DNA of 64,000 nucleotides from an uncultured Actinomycetes bacterium (GTDB lineage Bacteria > Actinomycetota > Actinomycetes > Mycobacteriales > Mycobacteriaceae). The number at the start of each line of letters is the position of its first letter. The stretch's first letter is position 1. A program made the position numbers and the translations under genes. Location: positions 62,001-126,000 of the forward strand of contig CAISDL010000136.1 in NCBI GenBank assembly GCA_903884065.1, written 5' to 3'. Below, piece after piece: positions 50,070-60,900 of this stretch. The notes beneath the pieces were generated by a model, which was not told where the DNA came from, did no database searches, and saw nothing but the letters and a program-made list of their open reading frames with translations.

Positions 50070-52160
50070 GTGACCACCCTTGAGCAGATTTCCGCGTTGA
50101 CCCGGCCACATCACCCGGACGACTGGACCGACCTGGACTCCCGCGCCGTGGACACCGCACGGGTGCTCGCCGCCGACGCGGTGCAGAAGGTCGGCAACGG
50201 CCACCCCGGTACCGCGATGAGCCTGGCGCCGGCGGCGTACACGCTGTTCCAGCGGGTGATGCGCCACGATCCCAGCGACACGCAGTGGCTGGGCCGCGAC
50301 CGCTTCGTGCTGTCCTGCGGGCACTCCAGCCTCACCCTCTACCTGCAGCTCTATCTGGGCGGGTTCGGCCTGGAACTCTCCGATATCGAGTCACTGCGGA
50401 CCTGGGGCTCCAAGACCCCGGGCCATCCCGAGTACGGCCACACCAAGGGCGTGGAGATCACCACCGGTCCGCTGGGTCAGGGCCTGGCCTCGGCGGTGGG
50501 CATGTCGATGGCGTCGCGCTATGAGCGCGGCCTGTTCGATCCCGACGCCGCACCGGGCACCAGTCCGTTCGACCACTTCATCTACGTCGTCGCTTCCGAC
50601 GGCGATATGCAGGAGGGCGTGACCAGCGAAGCGTGCTCGCTGGCGGGCACCCAGCAGCTGGGCAACCTCATCGTGATCTGGGACGACAACGAGATCTCCA
50701 TCGAGCACAACACGAAGATCGCGTTCACCGAGAACACCCCGGCACGTTACGAGGCCTACGGCTGGCACGTGCAGGTGGTCGAGGGCGGGGAGAACGTCGC
50801 CGGGCTGGAAGCCGCCATTGCCAACGCCAAGGCGGTTACCGACAAGCCGTCGTTCATCGCGCTGCGGACCATCATCGGATACCCGGCGCCGACCAAGATG
50901 AACACCGGCGGCGTGCACGGCTCGGCACTGGGCGCCGAGGAGGTCGCCGCCACCAAGAAGGTGCTGGGATTCGACCCGGACAAGAGCTTCGACGTGGCCG
51001 AGGACGTGATCTCCCACACCCGCAAGCTGGTCGACCGCGGACGCGAAGCCCACCAGACGTGGCAGGCCGACTTCGACGCCTGGGCGCAGCGGGAGCCGGA
51101 GCGCAAGGCACTGCTGGACCGCCTCCTGGCCGGCACCCTGCCCGAGGGCTGGCATGAGGACCTGCCGCATTGGGAGCCGGGGTCCAAGGCGGTGGCCACC
51201 CGCGCGGCCTCCGGCGACGTGCTCTCCGCCCTCGGCCCCAAACTGCCGGAGCTGTGGGGTGGTTCGGCCGACCTCGCCGGCAGCAACAACACCACGATGA
51301 AGGGTGCCAAATCCTTTGGGCCACCGTCGATCTCCACCGAAGACTGGGATGCGACCTGGTACGGCCGCACTCTGCACTTCGGCATCCGCGAGCACGCGAT
51401 GGGCGCGATCCTGTCCGGGATCGTGCTGCATGGACCGACCCGCCCCTACGGCGGTACGTTCCTGCAGTTCGCCGATTACATGCGCGGCGCCGTCCGGCTG
51501 GCTGCGCTGATGAACATCGACCCCGTCTACGTCTGGACTCACGACTCCATCGGGCTCGGCGAGGACGGACCCACCCACCAGCCGATCGAGCATCTGGCCG
51601 CGCTGCGTGCCATCCCCCGCCTTTCGGTGGTCCGCCCTGCCGACCCCAACGAGACGGCCTATGCGTGGCGGGCCATCCTGGAGCGCACCGGCGGCAACGG
51701 CCCGACCGGACTGATCCTGACCCGTCAGGGCGTCCCCGTTCTCGAGGGCACCAGTAGCGAGGGCGTCGCCCGCGGTGGTTATGTACTGGGCGAATGCGGA
51801 TCGGCCGACGCCGATGTGATCATCATCGCCACCGGATCCGAGGTTCAACTGGCCGTGGAGGCGCAGACGATGCTGGCGGCCAAGGGTGTGCAGGCAGCCG
51901 TGGTCTCGATGCCCTGCGTCGAGTGGTTCGATTCGCAGCCTCAGGAGTATCGCGACCATGTGCTGCCGCCGGACGTGTCGGCCCGTGTCGCCGTCGAGGC
52001 GGGTATCGCCCAGAGTTGGTACAAGTACGTCGGCGATACCGGAGAGATCATCTCGATCGAGCACTACGGCGAGTCCGCCGACGACAAAACCCTGTTCCGC
52101 GAGTTCGGTTTCACCGCCGAGGCGGTCGTTGCCGCCGCAGAGCGCGCTTTCGACAACTAA
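50070..52160 (+). CDS. tkt: Transketolase
   Basis: A 696-residue thiamine diphosphate enzyme of the non-oxidative pentose phosphate pathway. GHPGTAMSLAP (about 43-53), the cofactor motif SDGDMQEG ... WDDNEIS and the pyrimidine-domain segment RTLHFGIREHAMG are present. GTG 50070 gives TTLEQIS, matching M. tuberculosis Tkt; longer in-frame upstream sequence is not coding. First gene of tkt-tal-zwf-opcA-pgl. Confidence 0.96.
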   Translation: MTTLEQISALTRPHHPDDWTDLDSRAVDTARVLAADAVQKVGNGHPGTAMSLAPAAYTLFQRVMRHDPSDTQWLGRDRFVLSCGHSSLTLYLQLYLGGFGLELSDIESLRTWGSKTPGHPEYGHTKGVEITTGPLGQGLASAVGMSMASRYERGLFDPDAAPGTSPFDHFIYVVASDGDMQEGVTSEACSLAGTQQLGNLIVIWDDNEISIEHNTKIAFTENTPARYEAYGWHVQVVEGGENVAGLEAAIANAKAVTDKPSFIALRTIIGYPAPTKMNTGGVHGSALGAEEVAATKKVLGFDPDKSFDVAEDVISHTRKLVDRGREAHQTWQADFDAWAQREPERKALLDRLLAGTLPEGWHEDLPHWEPGSKAVATRAASGDVLSALGPKLPELWGGSADLAGSNNTTMKGAKSFGPPSISTEDWDATWYGRTLHFGIREHAMGAILSGIVLHGPTRPYGGTFLQFADYMRGAVRLAALMNIDPVYVWTHDSIGLGEDGPTHQPIEHLAALRAIPRLSVVRPADPNETAYAWRAILERTGGNGPTGLILTRQGVPVLEGTSSEGVARGGYVLGECGSADADVIIIATGSEVQLAVEAQTMLAAKGVQAAVVSMPCVEWFDSQPQEYRDHVLPPDVSARVAVEAGIAQSWYKYVGDTGEIISIEHYGESADDKTLFREFGFTAEAVVAAAERAFDN

Positions 52161-52184
52161 CCCACCCTCCACAAAGGAATCACC

Positions 52185-53300
52185 ATGGCCCAGAACCCCA
52201 ACCTCGCGGAGCTGTCCGCGCACGGCGTCTCCGTCTGGCTCGACGACCTCTCCCGCGACCGGCTGCGGACGGGGAACCTGCAGGAACTCATCGACACCAA
52301 GTCGATCGTCGGCGTCACCACCAATCCGTCGATCTTCCAGGCGGCACTGTCCAAGGGCACTGCCTACGACGCCCAGGTCGCCGAGTTGGCCGCCCGGGGC
52401 GCCGACGTCGACGCCACCATCCGCACCGCCACGACCGACGACGTTCGGGAGGCCTGCGACGTCCTTCGTCCGCAGTGGGAGGCCTCCGACGGGGTCGACG
52501 GCCGCGTCTCGATCGAGGTCGACCCGCGACTGGCCCACGACACCGACCAGACGATCCTGCAGGCGATCGAGTTGTGGAAGATCGTCGACCGGCCCAACCT
52601 GCTGATCAAGATCCCCGCCACCCTGGCCGGACTGCCGGCCATCACCGCGGTCATCGCCGAGGGCATCTCGGTGAACGTCACCCTGATCTTCTCCGTGGAA
52701 CGCCACATCGAGGTCATGGATGCCTACCTCGCCGGCCTGGAAGCCGCGACGCAGGCCGGCCACGACCTTTCCACCATTCATTCCGTGGCTTCATTCTTCG
52801 TCTCCCGGGTCGATACCGAGATCGACAAGCGACTCGAGGAGATCGGAACCGAGGACGCGCTGGCGATGCGCGGCAAGGCCGGAGTGGCCAATGCCCGCCT
52901 CGCCTACGCCGCCTACGAGGAGGTCTTCCTCGCACCGCGCTACGCGGCACTGGTCCCGGCCGGGGCACGGGTGCAGCGCCCGCTGTGGGCCTCGACCGGT
53001 GTGAAGAACCCCGACTACTCGGACACCATGTACGTCACCGACCTGGTGGCCGCCCACACCGTGAACACCATGCCGGAGAAGACCTTGGATGCCGTCGCCG
53101 ACCACGGTGTGGTCACCGGGGACACCATCACCGGCACCATCGTCGAGTCCCAGGGCGTCTTCCTGCGACTGGAGGAACTCGGCATCGACTTGCGGGACGT
53201 GTTCCGTCATCTCGAGGAGGACGGCGTGGCGAAGTTCGAGACCGCCTGGCTGGAGTTGATCGAGGCGACCCAGGGCCAGTTGGACGCCGCCAAGAAATGA
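52185..53300 (+). CDS. tal: Transaldolase
   Basis: A 371-residue transaldolase of the longer actinobacterial subclass. The Schiff-base lysine is in LLIKIPAT (Lys142), and [10 protein letters not shown] (about 42-51) is conserved. AAAGGA lies before the ATG. The stop overlaps the zwf start by ATGA. It links sedoheptulose 7-phosphate and glyceraldehyde 3-phosphate metabolism with transketolase. Confidence 0.96.
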   Translation: MAQNPNLAELSAHGVSVWLDDLSRDRLRTGNLQELIDTKSIVGVTTNPSIFQAALSKGTAYDAQVAELAARGADVDATIRTATTDDVREACDVLRPQWEASDGVDGRVSIEVDPRLAHDTDQTILQAIELWKIVDRPNLLIKIPATLAGLPAITAVIAEGISVNVTLIFSVERHIEVMDAYLAGLEAATQAGHDLSTIHSVASFFVSRVDTEIDKRLEEIGTEDALAMRGKAGVANARLAYAAYEEVFLAPRYAALVPAGARVQRPLWASTGVKNPDYSDTMYVTDLVAAHTVNTMPEKTLDAVADHGVVTGDTITGTIVESQGVFLRLEELGIDLRDVFRHLEEDGVAKFETAWLELIEATQGQLDAAKK

Positions 53301-54880
53301 CTGCGGACGTGTCATCGGCAACCCCGTCCCCGGACGGAATCACCGTGCCGGTCCCGGCCGACTGGCGCAACCCGCTGCGCGACAAGCGCGACAAGCGCAT
53401 GCCGCGCATCGCCGGGCCGTGCGGGGTGGTGATCTTCGGCGTCACCGGCGACCTGTCCCGCAAGAAGCTGATGCCGGCGATCTACGACCTGGCCAACCGG
53501 GGTCTGTTGCCGCCGTCGTTCGCACTGGTCGGTTTCGCCCGGCGGGATTGGGTCGATGAGGACTTCGGCAAGGTCGTCTACGACGCCGTCAAGGAACACG
53601 CCCGCACGCCGTTCCGACAGGAGGTGTGGGACCGGCTGGCCGAGGGAATTCGCTTCGTGCAGGGCAGTTTCGACGACGAGGCCTCCTTCACCAAGCTCGC
53701 CGAGGAGCTGGAGAAGCTGGACATCGAGCGCGGAACCGGCGGGAATCACGCCTTCTACCTGTCCATCCCGCCGAACGCCTTCCCCGTCGTCACCGAACAG
53801 CTCAAGAAGTCCGGACTCGCCGACCCCAAGGACGGCCGGTGGAGCCGGGTGGTGATCGAGAAGCCGTTCGGACACGACCTGCAGAGCGCGATCGAACTCA
53901 ACAAGGTCGTCAACAGCGTCTTCCCGGAGAAGTCGGTGTTCCGCATCGACCATTACCTCGGTAAGGAAACCGTTCAGAACATCCTCGCGCTGCGGTTCGC
54001 CAACGAACTGTTCGAGCCGGTGTGGAACAGCCACTACGTCGACAGCGTGCAGATCACCATGGCCGAGGACATCGGCCTGGGCGGTCGGGCCGGCTACTAC
54101 GACGGCATCGGCGCCGCCCGCGACGTGATCCAGAACCACCTGCTGCAACTGCTGGCGCTGACCGCGCTCGAGGAGCCGGTCAGCTTCCACCCCGACGAGG
54201 TCAGGGCCGAGAAGATCAAGGTGCTCGCCGCGACCAGGCTAGCCCAGCCGCTGGACCTGACCACCTCCCGCGGTCAGTACGCCGCGGGTTGGCAGGGCGG
54301 CCAGCAGGTCGTCGGCCTGCTCGATGAGGAGGGCTTCTCGCACACCTCGACGACCGAGACGTTCGCGGCCATCACCCTCGACGTCGATACTCGGCGCTGG
54401 GCGGGGGTGCCGTTCTATCTGCGGACCGGAAAGCGGTTGGGCCGCAGGGTGACCGAGATCGCGCTGATGTTCAAGCGGGCTCCCCATCTTCCGTTCGACG
54501 CCACCATGACCGAGGAACTCGGCCAGAACGCGTTGGTGATCCGGGTGCAGCCCGACGAGGGCATCACCCTGCGTTTCGGGTCCAAGGTGCCGGGCAGCGC
54601 GATGGAGGTGCGAGACGTCAACATGGACTTCTCCTACGGGTCGGCGTTCGCCGAGGACTCCCCCGAGGCCTACGAACGGTTGATCCTCGACGTGCTGCTC
54701 GGTGAGCCCTCGCTGTTCCCCAGCAACGCGGAGGTCGAGTTGTCCTGGAAGATCCTGGATCCCGCGCTGCAGTACTGGGCCGATCATGGGAAGCCGGACC
54801 CTTACGAGTCCGGGTCCTGGGGCCCGGACTCGGCATTCGAGATGCTCGAACGGACCGGCCACAACTGGAGACGCCCGTGA
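53297..54880 (+). CDS. zwf: Glucose-6-phosphate dehydrogenase
   Basis: A 527-residue enzyme of the oxidative pentose phosphate pathway (Zwf2, Rv1447c type). The coenzyme loop [10 protein letters not shown] (about 48-57) and the active-site RIDHYLGKE are present. I chose ATG 53297, in ATGA overlap with tal; about 20 residues at the N terminus are variable. The neighbouring opcA product is its usual allosteric partner in actinobacteria. Confidence 0.96.
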   Translation: MTADVSSATPSPDGITVPVPADWRNPLRDKRDKRMPRIAGPCGVVIFGVTGDLSRKKLMPAIYDLANRGLLPPSFALVGFARRDWVDEDFGKVVYDAVKEHARTPFRQEVWDRLAEGIRFVQGSFDDEASFTKLAEELEKLDIERGTGGNHAFYLSIPPNAFPVVTEQLKKSGLADPKDGRWSRVVIEKPFGHDLQSAIELNKVVNSVFPEKSVFRIDHYLGKETVQNILALRFANELFEPVWNSHYVDSVQITMAEDIGLGGRAGYYDGIGAARDVIQNHLLQLLALTALEEPVSFHPDEVRAEKIKVLAATRLAQPLDLTTSRGQYAAGWQGGQQVVGLLDEEGFSHTSTTETFAAITLDVDTRRWAGVPFYLRTGKRLGRRVTEIALMFKRAPHLPFDATMTEELGQNALVIRVQPDEGITLRFGSKVPGSAMEVRDVNMDFSYGSAFAEDSPEAYERLILDVLLGEPSLFPSNAEVELSWKILDPALQYWADHGKPDPYESGSWGPDSAFEMLERTGHNWRRP

Positions 54881-54911
54881 TGAGCGCGAGCGAGGAGCGG
54901 AGCCCGATCCG
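54881..54911 (+). repeat. GAGCGAGGAGCGGAG-type intergenic spacer
   Basis: The 31-base gap between zwf and opcA contains GCGAGCGAGGAGCGGAGC. The related GCGAGCGGAGCGC occurs in both copies of the duplication at 946-1015 (minus strand). I recall similar short purine-rich strings between coupled genes in other mycobacteria. The GAGGAG also can serve as a ribosome-binding site. Confidence 0.5.
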
Positions 54912-55838
54912 ATGATCGTCGACCTGCCGGACACCACCACCAACAACATCAACAAGCGCATCACCTCGCTGCGCGAAGAGGGCGGCGCGATCACCCTGGG
55001 GCGGGTGCTGACCCTGGTGGTGGCCCCGGACTGCGAGGAGATCCTCGAGGACGCCATCGAGGCGGCCGTCGGGGCCAGCCGCGAGCACCCCTGCCGCATC
55101 ATCGTGGTCGTTCCGGTCGACCGGGATGCCGTCGAACCGCGACTGGACGGCCAGTTGCGGGTCGGTGGCGACGCGGGCGCCGGGGAGGTCGTCGTCCTCA
55201 AGACCGCCGGTCCGCTTGCCGCCCACGCGGGCAGTGTCGTGCTGCCCTTCCTGCTGCCGGACACCCCGGTGGTGGCCTGGTGGCCCGGTGAGGCGCCTGA
55301 CGTTCCGGCCAAGGATCCGTTGGGGCGCTTGGCAATTCGGCGAATCACCGATTCCACCGCGACCGACAGACCGCTGGCGTCGCTGCGCAGCAGGCTACCG
55401 GGCTACACCCAGGGCGACACCGATCTGGCCTGGAGTCGCATCACCTACTGGCGGGCGCTGCTGGCTTCGTCCCTCGACCAGCCGCCGTACGAGCCGGTCA
55501 CCGGTGCGGTGGTCTCGGGCCTGGCGACCGAACCGGCACTGGACATCCTGGCCGGGTGGTTGGCCGCCCGCATCGACGGACCGGTGCGGCGCGAGACCGG
55601 TGAGCTGAAAGTCGAACTCATCCAGCCCAGCCAGACCATCGTCCTGAGCCGTCCGCAGGACGGGGCCACCGCGACCCTGACGCGCACCGGCCGCCCCGCC
55701 GCTCAACTGCCCCTGGCCAGGCGCGAAACCAAGGACTGCCTCGCCGAAGACCTCCGCCGCCTGGACCCCGACGAGATCTACCACGAGGCGCTGGCCGGGA
55801 TGGACAAGGTGATCTACCCCGCGGCCGGGGCCAGCTGA
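54912..55838 (+). CDS. opcA: OpcA, glucose-6-phosphate dehydrogenase assembly protein
   Basis: A 308-residue protein that activates or assembles glucose-6-phosphate dehydrogenase, known from cyanobacteria and actinobacteria. The N-terminal [10 protein letters not shown], the central [10 protein letters not shown] and [13 protein letters not shown] are strongly conserved with M. tuberculosis OpcA. ATG 54912 gives near-identical length. One base separates its stop from the pgl start. Confidence 0.94.
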   Translation: MIVDLPDTTTNNINKRITSLREEGGAITLGRVLTLVVAPDCEEILEDAIEAAVGASREHPCRIIVVVPVDRDAVEPRLDGQLRVGGDAGAGEVVVLKTAGPLAAHAGSVVLPFLLPDTPVVAWWPGEAPDVPAKDPLGRLAIRRITDSTATDRPLASLRSRLPGYTQGDTDLAWSRITYWRALLASSLDQPPYEPVTGAVVSGLATEPALDILAGWLAARIDGPVRRETGELKVELIQPSQTIVLSRPQDGATATLTRTGRPAAQLPLARRETKDCLAEDLRRLDPDEIYHEALAGMDKVIYPAAGAS

Positions 55839-55839
55839 G

Positions 55840-56589
55840 ATGGCCACCGCCGCGGGTGTGATTGTCGAGGAATTTCCCGACACCGATGCCCTGGTGGCCG
55901 CCGCGGGTGACCGACTCGCCTCGACGATCGCCGAGGCGATCGCCCAACGCGGCCTCGCCATGATCGTGCTGACCGGCGGGGGCACCGGGACCGCACTGCT
56001 CAAGCGACTCGGAACCCATCCGGTGGAGTGGTCGCGGGTGCATCTGTTCTGGGGCGACGACCGCTTCGTGCCGCACGACGACGACGAGCGCAACGAGAAA
56101 CAGGCCCGCGAGGCCCTGCTGGACCACATCGACATCCCGACGGGCAACATCCACCCGATGCCGGCCAGCGACGGCCGGTTCGGTGACGACATCGGGGCAG
56201 CGGCACAGGCCTACCAGGACGTGCTGGCGGCGAACGCCGAATCCGGTTCACCCACACCGGTTTTCGATGTTCATCTGCTGGGCATGGGCGGTGAGGGGCA
56301 TGTCAACTCGCTGTTCCCGCACACGCCCGCGGTCCGCGAGGCCGATCAGATGGTGGTGGGAGTGGACGACTCGCCCAAGCCGCCGCCGCGTCGGATCACC
56401 CTGACCCTGCCCGCCGTGCGGCGGTCCCGGCAGGTGTGGCTGGTGGTCTCGGGCGAGGCGAAGGCCGACGCGGTGGCGGCCGCGATCGGCGGGGCCGATC
56501 CCCTCGACGTACCGGCAGCGGGGGCTATCGGCAGCGAGCACACGATTTGGCTTGTTGACTCCGCGGCTGCAAGCAAACTGTCAGACTGA
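55840..56589 (+). CDS. pgl: 6-phosphogluconolactonase
   Basis: A 249-residue lactonase that hydrolyses 6-phosphogluconolactone, the product of glucose-6-phosphate dehydrogenase (devB/Rv1445c type). The sugar-isomerase fold markers [11 protein letters not shown] (about 45-55), [12 protein letters not shown] and [13 protein letters not shown] are present. Within the operon it follows opcA by one base. Confidence 0.96.
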   Translation: MATAAGVIVEEFPDTDALVAAAGDRLASTIAEAIAQRGLAMIVLTGGGTGTALLKRLGTHPVEWSRVHLFWGDDRFVPHDDDERNEKQAREALLDHIDIPTGNIHPMPASDGRFGDDIGAAAQAYQDVLAANAESGSPTPVFDVHLLGMGGEGHVNSLFPHTPAVREADQMVVGVDDSPKPPPRRITLTLPAVRRSRQVWLVVSGEAKADAVAAAIGGADPLDVPAAGAIGSEHTIWLVDSAAASKLSD

Positions 56590-56594
56590 CCGTC

Positions 56595-56930
56595 ATGAAC
56601 GACAAGCCCCGGCCCCGCAGCGCAGCCGAGCGGATCAGAACACTTGCCCAGGCGGCTCTGACCGCCGACGAGACCGTCGATCAGATGGATCACATCCTTG
56701 ACGATCTCGAGGTCAACCTGGTGGGCCTGAACAAGGCAGTGGGCACCATGGAGGACTCGCTGGAGTACTTCAACGCCACGCTGCACCGGCTGAACGAGAG
56801 CCTTGGCCAACTCGAAGGAATGATGGGCCGGGTCATGAAATTGGTCGATCTCGCGGAGGCGGCAATGGCCCCGGTAGCGGCCACCGAGTCGGCCGTGCGC
56901 GGGGTGCTCAACGTCATCCGACGGAAGTGA
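56595..56930 (+). CDS. Small helical protein, Rv1444c type
   Basis: A 111-residue protein of unknown function, five bases after pgl. The middle (about residues 25-85) has heptad-like Leu/Met/Ile spacing and is predicted to be a coiled coil or helical bundle. No signal peptide; a weakly hydrophobic C-terminal helix is possible. Its position at the end of the pentose phosphate operon is conserved in M. tuberculosis. Stop lies 16 bases from the convergent ppc stop. Confidence 0.78.
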   Translation: MNDKPRPRSAAERIRTLAQAALTADETVDQMDHILDDLEVNLVGLNKAVGTMEDSLEYFNATLHRLNESLGQLEGMMGRVMKLVDLAEAAMAPVAATESAVRGVLNVIRRK

Positions 56931-56946
56931 CCCGGGCCCGCCGCCG

Positions 56947-59751
56947 CTAACCGCTGTTTCGCAACGCTGACGCCAGCCCACTCATCGTCAGCAGGATTCC
57001 GCGCTGGACGAGTTCGTTGTCCTCACCGCCACGATAACGCCGCAACAACTCCACCTGCAGGTGGTTGAGCGGCTCGAGGTAGGGGAACCGGTTGAACACC
57101 GAACGGGCCAGTGCCGGGTTGTCGGCGAGCAGATCCTCGTGGCCGGTGATGAGTTTGTGCATCGCAATGGTGCGCTCATGTTCGGCCCGGATCTTCGAGA
57201 ACACCCGCTCCCGTAGCGTCTCGTCCCCCACCAGTTCGGCATAGCGGGCAGCCAGGCCCATATCGGACTTCGCGAGCACCTGGGCCATGTTGGACAGCAC
57301 GGTGCGGAAGAACGGCCAGCGCCGGTACAGATCGCGAAGCACCTCGATCCGGTCTTCGGCACTCCCCTGTTCCTGACCGATCCACTCCTGCACGGCGGTG
57401 CCGGTGCCGTACCAACCGGGAAGCATCACCCGGCACTGGCTCCACGCCAGCACCCACGGAATGGCTCGCAGGTCGGCTATCGACGTGGTGGCTTTGCGCA
57501 TCGCGGGCCGGCTGCCGATATTGAGCGAACCGATCTCGCTGACCGGTGTCGACTGTTCGAAGTACTCGACGAATCCCGCTGTCTCGTGGACCAATTCGGC
57601 ATAGGACCGCTGCGCGAGGTCGGCGAGTTCGTCGAGCACCCGGTAAGCCGCCTCGGCTCCCTCGCCGAGCCCTTCGACGTCGAGCAGCGTCGACTCCAGA
57701 GTCGCCGCGACCAGGCTCTCCAGGTTGCGGTGCGCGATCCGGGGCTCGGCGTACTTGGCGGCGATCACCTCGCCCTGTTCGGTGAGGCGCAGGGATCCGT
57801 TGACCGCACCGGGAGGCTGGGCCAGGATCGCGTCGTAACTGGGACCGCCGCCGCGGCCGACTGTGCCGCCGCGGCCGTGGAACAGGCGCAGCCGGATCCC
57901 GGTCCGGCGGGCCGACTCCACCAGGTCCTGTTCGGCCCGGTACAGCGCCCAGTTCGCGGCGAGGTAGCCGCCGTCCTTGTTGGAATCGGAGTAACCGAGC
58001 ATGACTTCCTGGGTCTCGCCGCGGGCATGCACCATCGCCCGATAGAGCGGCACATCGAGGGCGGCCTCCAGGATCCTCGAGCCCCGCTGGAGATCCTCGA
58101 TCGTCTCGAACAGCGGCACGACACCCACCGGTGCGTACGGATGATCACCGGAAAGGTCAAGCAGGCCGGCCTCTTTCAACAGCAGCGCGGCTTCCAGCAT
58201 GTCCGAGACCGACTGGCACATCGAGATGATGTAGGTGGGCACCGCCTCCGGTCCGAGCATCCGCACCGCCCGGGCCGCCGCACCGACGATGTCCAGTTCC
58301 TTGCGGGCCAGTTCGGACAGCGCCGCACCGTCGCGGGTCAGCGGTCGCCGGGTGGACAGTTCGCCCACCAGTACCGCGACCCGTTGCTGCTCGGGCAGCG
58401 ACCGGTAGTCCGGATGCACGCCCGCCCAGGCCAGCAGTTCGGCCACCACCTGCTCGTGGGTCTCGGAGTTCTGCCGCATGTCCAATCCACACAGGTGAAA
58501 CCCGAAGGCGTCGACGGCATCTCGCAACCGGGCCAGCCGGTCGTCGGCCAGCAGCGCGCTGCCGTGCGCCCGCAGGGAGGCGTCGATGACGTCGAGATCG
58601 GCGAGCACGTCGTGCGCCGCTTGGTAGGGCTCGAGACCCAGATCCAGCACATGCTCGGGGGTGCGGTCCAGGATGCCCGCTGCCGTCGCGGTCAACCGGC
58701 CGCGGATCACCCGCACCGCCCGCCGGTAGGGTTCGTCGATGCGGGCGGCCTCGGTGCAACCGGCGGCGAGGTTCACCAACGCGTCGTCGGTGTGCACCAG
58801 TCGGGCCGACATCGGCAACTCACGCTCGAGCATGGCCAGTTCGTCGAAGTAGTAGCTCAGCGCGGTCTGCGCCGCGCTGCGGGTCGCCAGATCGACCACC
58901 TCGGCGGTCACGTTGGGATTGCCGTCGCGGTCACCGCCGATCCAGGATCCGGGCCGTACGATGGGCCGCGGCAGGAGGCCCGCATCCGGCCAACGCGAGC
59001 GCAGCGCATCGCGAACGGCGGCATTGACTTTCGGGATCACCTCGAAGAACGACGCCGGGTAATAGCGAAGGCCGGACTCGATCTCGTCGGCCACCTTCAA
59101 CCGCGACAGCCGGATCAGGGCGGTCTGCCACAGGGTGAGGATCTGGCGGCGCAGTTCTGATTCGATCGGCCGACCGTCCTCGGTCTCGTCCACGCCGTGC
59201 AGACGCAGCCGCATCAGCCGGGTGATGAGGTTCTGGGTGTCGAAGACCGTGCGCCGGCGGGTCTCGGTGGGATGCGCGGTGACGACCGGCGACACCAGGG
59301 CTCCCCACAGGGCCTCGGCGACCGCAGAAGCCGACAGATCCGCCGCGTCGAGCTTGCGGTAGGTGGCCGCCAGAGTGCTGTCCTGGGCGGGCTCCCCGGC
59401 AGCGACGTGCACCTCCCGCCGCCGCTCGCGGTGGATGTCCTCGGCCACGTTGGCCAGCAGGGCGAAGGTGCTGAACGCACGGATCACCGGAATGGCCCGC
59501 GCAACCTCGATACCGTCGAACAGGGCGGCCAGCTGGGATCGGTCGATCTCGGAACGCCGCACCCGGAACGACTCCACCCGGGCTCGTTCCACCAACTCGA
59601 ACACCTCCCGCCCGTTCTGTTCGCGGACGGTGTCGCCGAGCATGGCGCCGAGCAGCCGGATGTCCTCGCGCATCGGTTCGGTGGCCTCGCGACCGACCAC
59701 GGTCCGGTAGACGTCGCCGATCGGCTCCAGCGAGGTGTCGGCATCAGTCAT
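56947..59751 (-). CDS. ppc: Phosphoenolpyruvate carboxylase
   Basis: A 934-residue anaplerotic enzyme making oxaloacetate from PEP and bicarbonate. The catalytic histidine is in TAHPTETRR (His160), and the second motif set [10 protein letters not shown] and [14 protein letters not shown] is intact. It ends in RNSG rather than the common QNTG/RNTG. As I recall, M. tuberculosis lacks ppc and uses other PEP-node enzymes, so its presence favours an environmental mycobacterium. Confidence 0.97.
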   Translation of the reverse strand: MTDADTSLEPIGDVYRTVVGREATEPMREDIRLLGAMLGDTVREQNGREVFELVERARVESFRVRRSEIDRSQLAALFDGIEVARAIPVIRAFSTFALLANVAEDIHRERRREVHVAAGEPAQDSTLAATYRKLDAADLSASAVAEALWGALVSPVVTAHPTETRRRTVFDTQNLITRLMRLRLHGVDETEDGRPIESELRRQILTLWQTALIRLSRLKVADEIESGLRYYPASFFEVIPKVNAAVRDALRSRWPDAGLLPRPIVRPGSWIGGDRDGNPNVTAEVVDLATRSAAQTALSYYFDELAMLERELPMSARLVHTDDALVNLAAGCTEAARIDEPYRRAVRVIRGRLTATAAGILDRTPEHVLDLGLEPYQAAHDVLADLDVIDASLRAHGSALLADDRLARLRDAVDAFGFHLCGLDMRQNSETHEQVVAELLAWAGVHPDYRSLPEQQRVAVLVGELSTRRPLTRDGAALSELARKELDIVGAAARAVRMLGPEAVPTYIISMCQSVSDMLEAALLLKEAGLLDLSGDHPYAPVGVVPLFETIEDLQRGSRILEAALDVPLYRAMVHARGETQEVMLGYSDSNKDGGYLAANWALYRAEQDLVESARRTGIRLRLFHGRGGTVGRGGGPSYDAILAQPPGAVNGSLRLTEQGEVIAAKYAEPRIAHRNLESLVAATLESTLLDVEGLGEGAEAAYRVLDELADLAQRSYAELVHETAGFVEYFEQSTPVSEIGSLNIGSRPAMRKATTSIADLRAIPWVLAWSQCRVMLPGWYGTGTAVQEWIGQEQGSAEDRIEVLRDLYRRWPFFRTVLSNMAQVLAKSDMGLAARYAELVGDETLRERVFSKIRAEHERTIAMHKLITGHEDLLADNPALARSVFNRFPYLEPLNHLQVELLRRYRGGEDNELVQRGILLTMSGLASALRNSG

Positions 59752-59824
59752 GCGAACAAGTATCGGTGTCCGGGCGGCGACGCGCGCGGCGGGACGGTCT
59801 TAGGGGGCGCGCCCGCCGACCGGC

Positions 59825-60058
59825 TCAGGCGTACTTGATCGCCAGGCCGACGCCGATGATGGCGACCAGCCAGATACCGGTGATGAACAGCGTCAGCCGG
59901 TCGAGGTTCTTCTCGACCACGGTCGAGCCGGACAGGCTGGACTGCACACCGCCGCCGAACAGAGTCGACAGACCACCACCCTTGGCGCGGTGCAGCAACA
60001 CCAACAGGATCACCAGCAGACTGGTGATCACCAGCAGGATCTGCAGGCTGAAAATCAT
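59825..60058 (-). CDS. secG: SecG, preprotein translocase subunit
   Basis: A 77-residue protein with two membrane helices (about 2-21 and 53-73) and a central Gly-rich loop KGGGLSTLFGGGVQ, typical of SecG, which supports the SecYE channel. It follows tpiA by 42 bases on the same strand; co-location with glycolytic genes is common in actinobacteria. Confidence 0.95.
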   Translation of the reverse strand: MIFSLQILLVITSLLVILLVLLHRAKGGGLSTLFGGGVQSSLSGSTVVEKNLDRLTLFITGIWLVAIIGVGLAIKYA

Positions 60059-60100
60059 GCGGTCAGCCTACCGGGCGCGACGCGAAATACCGGACTCGGG

Positions 60101-60886
60101 TCAGGGCAGCGGCCCGCCGGCGGCAATGGCCGACAGGATGGCGAACTGCTCGCCGTCCAGCGAGGCACCGCCGACCAGACCGCCGTCGACATCCGGCTGG
60201 GCGATGAGTTCGGCCACGTTCTTGGCATTCATCGACCCGCCGTAGAGCACTCGGATGCCGTCGGCGACCTGCGGGGACGTCAGTGCGGCCAGTTCGGCTC
60301 GGATGGCCCCGCACACCTCCTGGGCGTCGGCCGCACTGGCCACCCGGCCGGTGCCGATGGCCCAGACCGGCTCGTAGGCGATCACCACGCCGGCCAACTG
60401 CTCAGGGGTCAGGCCGTCCAAGGATCCGCGCAATTGGGCGAGGTTGTACTCGACGTGGTTACCGGCCTCGCGGACGTCGAGGTGTTCACCGATGCACACG
60501 ATCGGAACGAGACCGTGGCGGAAGGCAGCGGCCGCCTTGGCGGCCACCACCGCGTCGTCCTCGTGGTGGTAGGTGCGGCGCTCGGAGTGGCCCACCACCG
60601 CGAAGGTGCAGCCGAGCTTGGCCAGGAACGCTCCGCTGATCTCGCCGGTGTAGGCGCCGGAGTCGTGCTGGGACAGATCCTGGGCCCCGTAGGTGAGCCG
60701 CAACTTGTCACCGTCGACCAGCGTCTGCACGCTGCGCAGGTCGGTGAACGGCGGGATGACGGTGACGTCGACCTTGTCGAAGTACTTCTCGGGCAGCGAG
60801 AAGGCGATCTTCTGCACCAGTGCGATGGCCTCGAAGTGATTGAGGTTCATCTTCCAGTTGCCCGCGATCAGGGGTTTACGGGACAT
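60101..60886 (-). CDS. tpiA: Triosephosphate isomerase
   Basis: A 261-residue glycolytic enzyme. GNWKMN (about 9-14), the catalytic His of VGHSERR and the catalytic Glu of [10 protein letters not shown] are present, as is the phosphate-binding YGGSM. It follows pgk by 14 bases. Confidence 0.98.
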   Translation of the reverse strand: MSRKPLIAGNWKMNLNHFEAIALVQKIAFSLPEKYFDKVDVTVIPPFTDLRSVQTLVDGDKLRLTYGAQDLSQHDSGAYTGEISGAFLAKLGCTFAVVGHSERRTYHHEDDAVVAAKAAAAFRHGLVPIVCIGEHLDVREAGNHVEYNLAQLRGSLDGLTPEQLAGVVIAYEPVWAIGTGRVASAADAQEVCGAIRAELAALTSPQVADGIRVLYGGSMNAKNVAELIAQPDVDGGLVGGASLDGEQFAILSAIAAGGPLP

Positions 60887-60900
60887 GTCGATGGGCCTCT

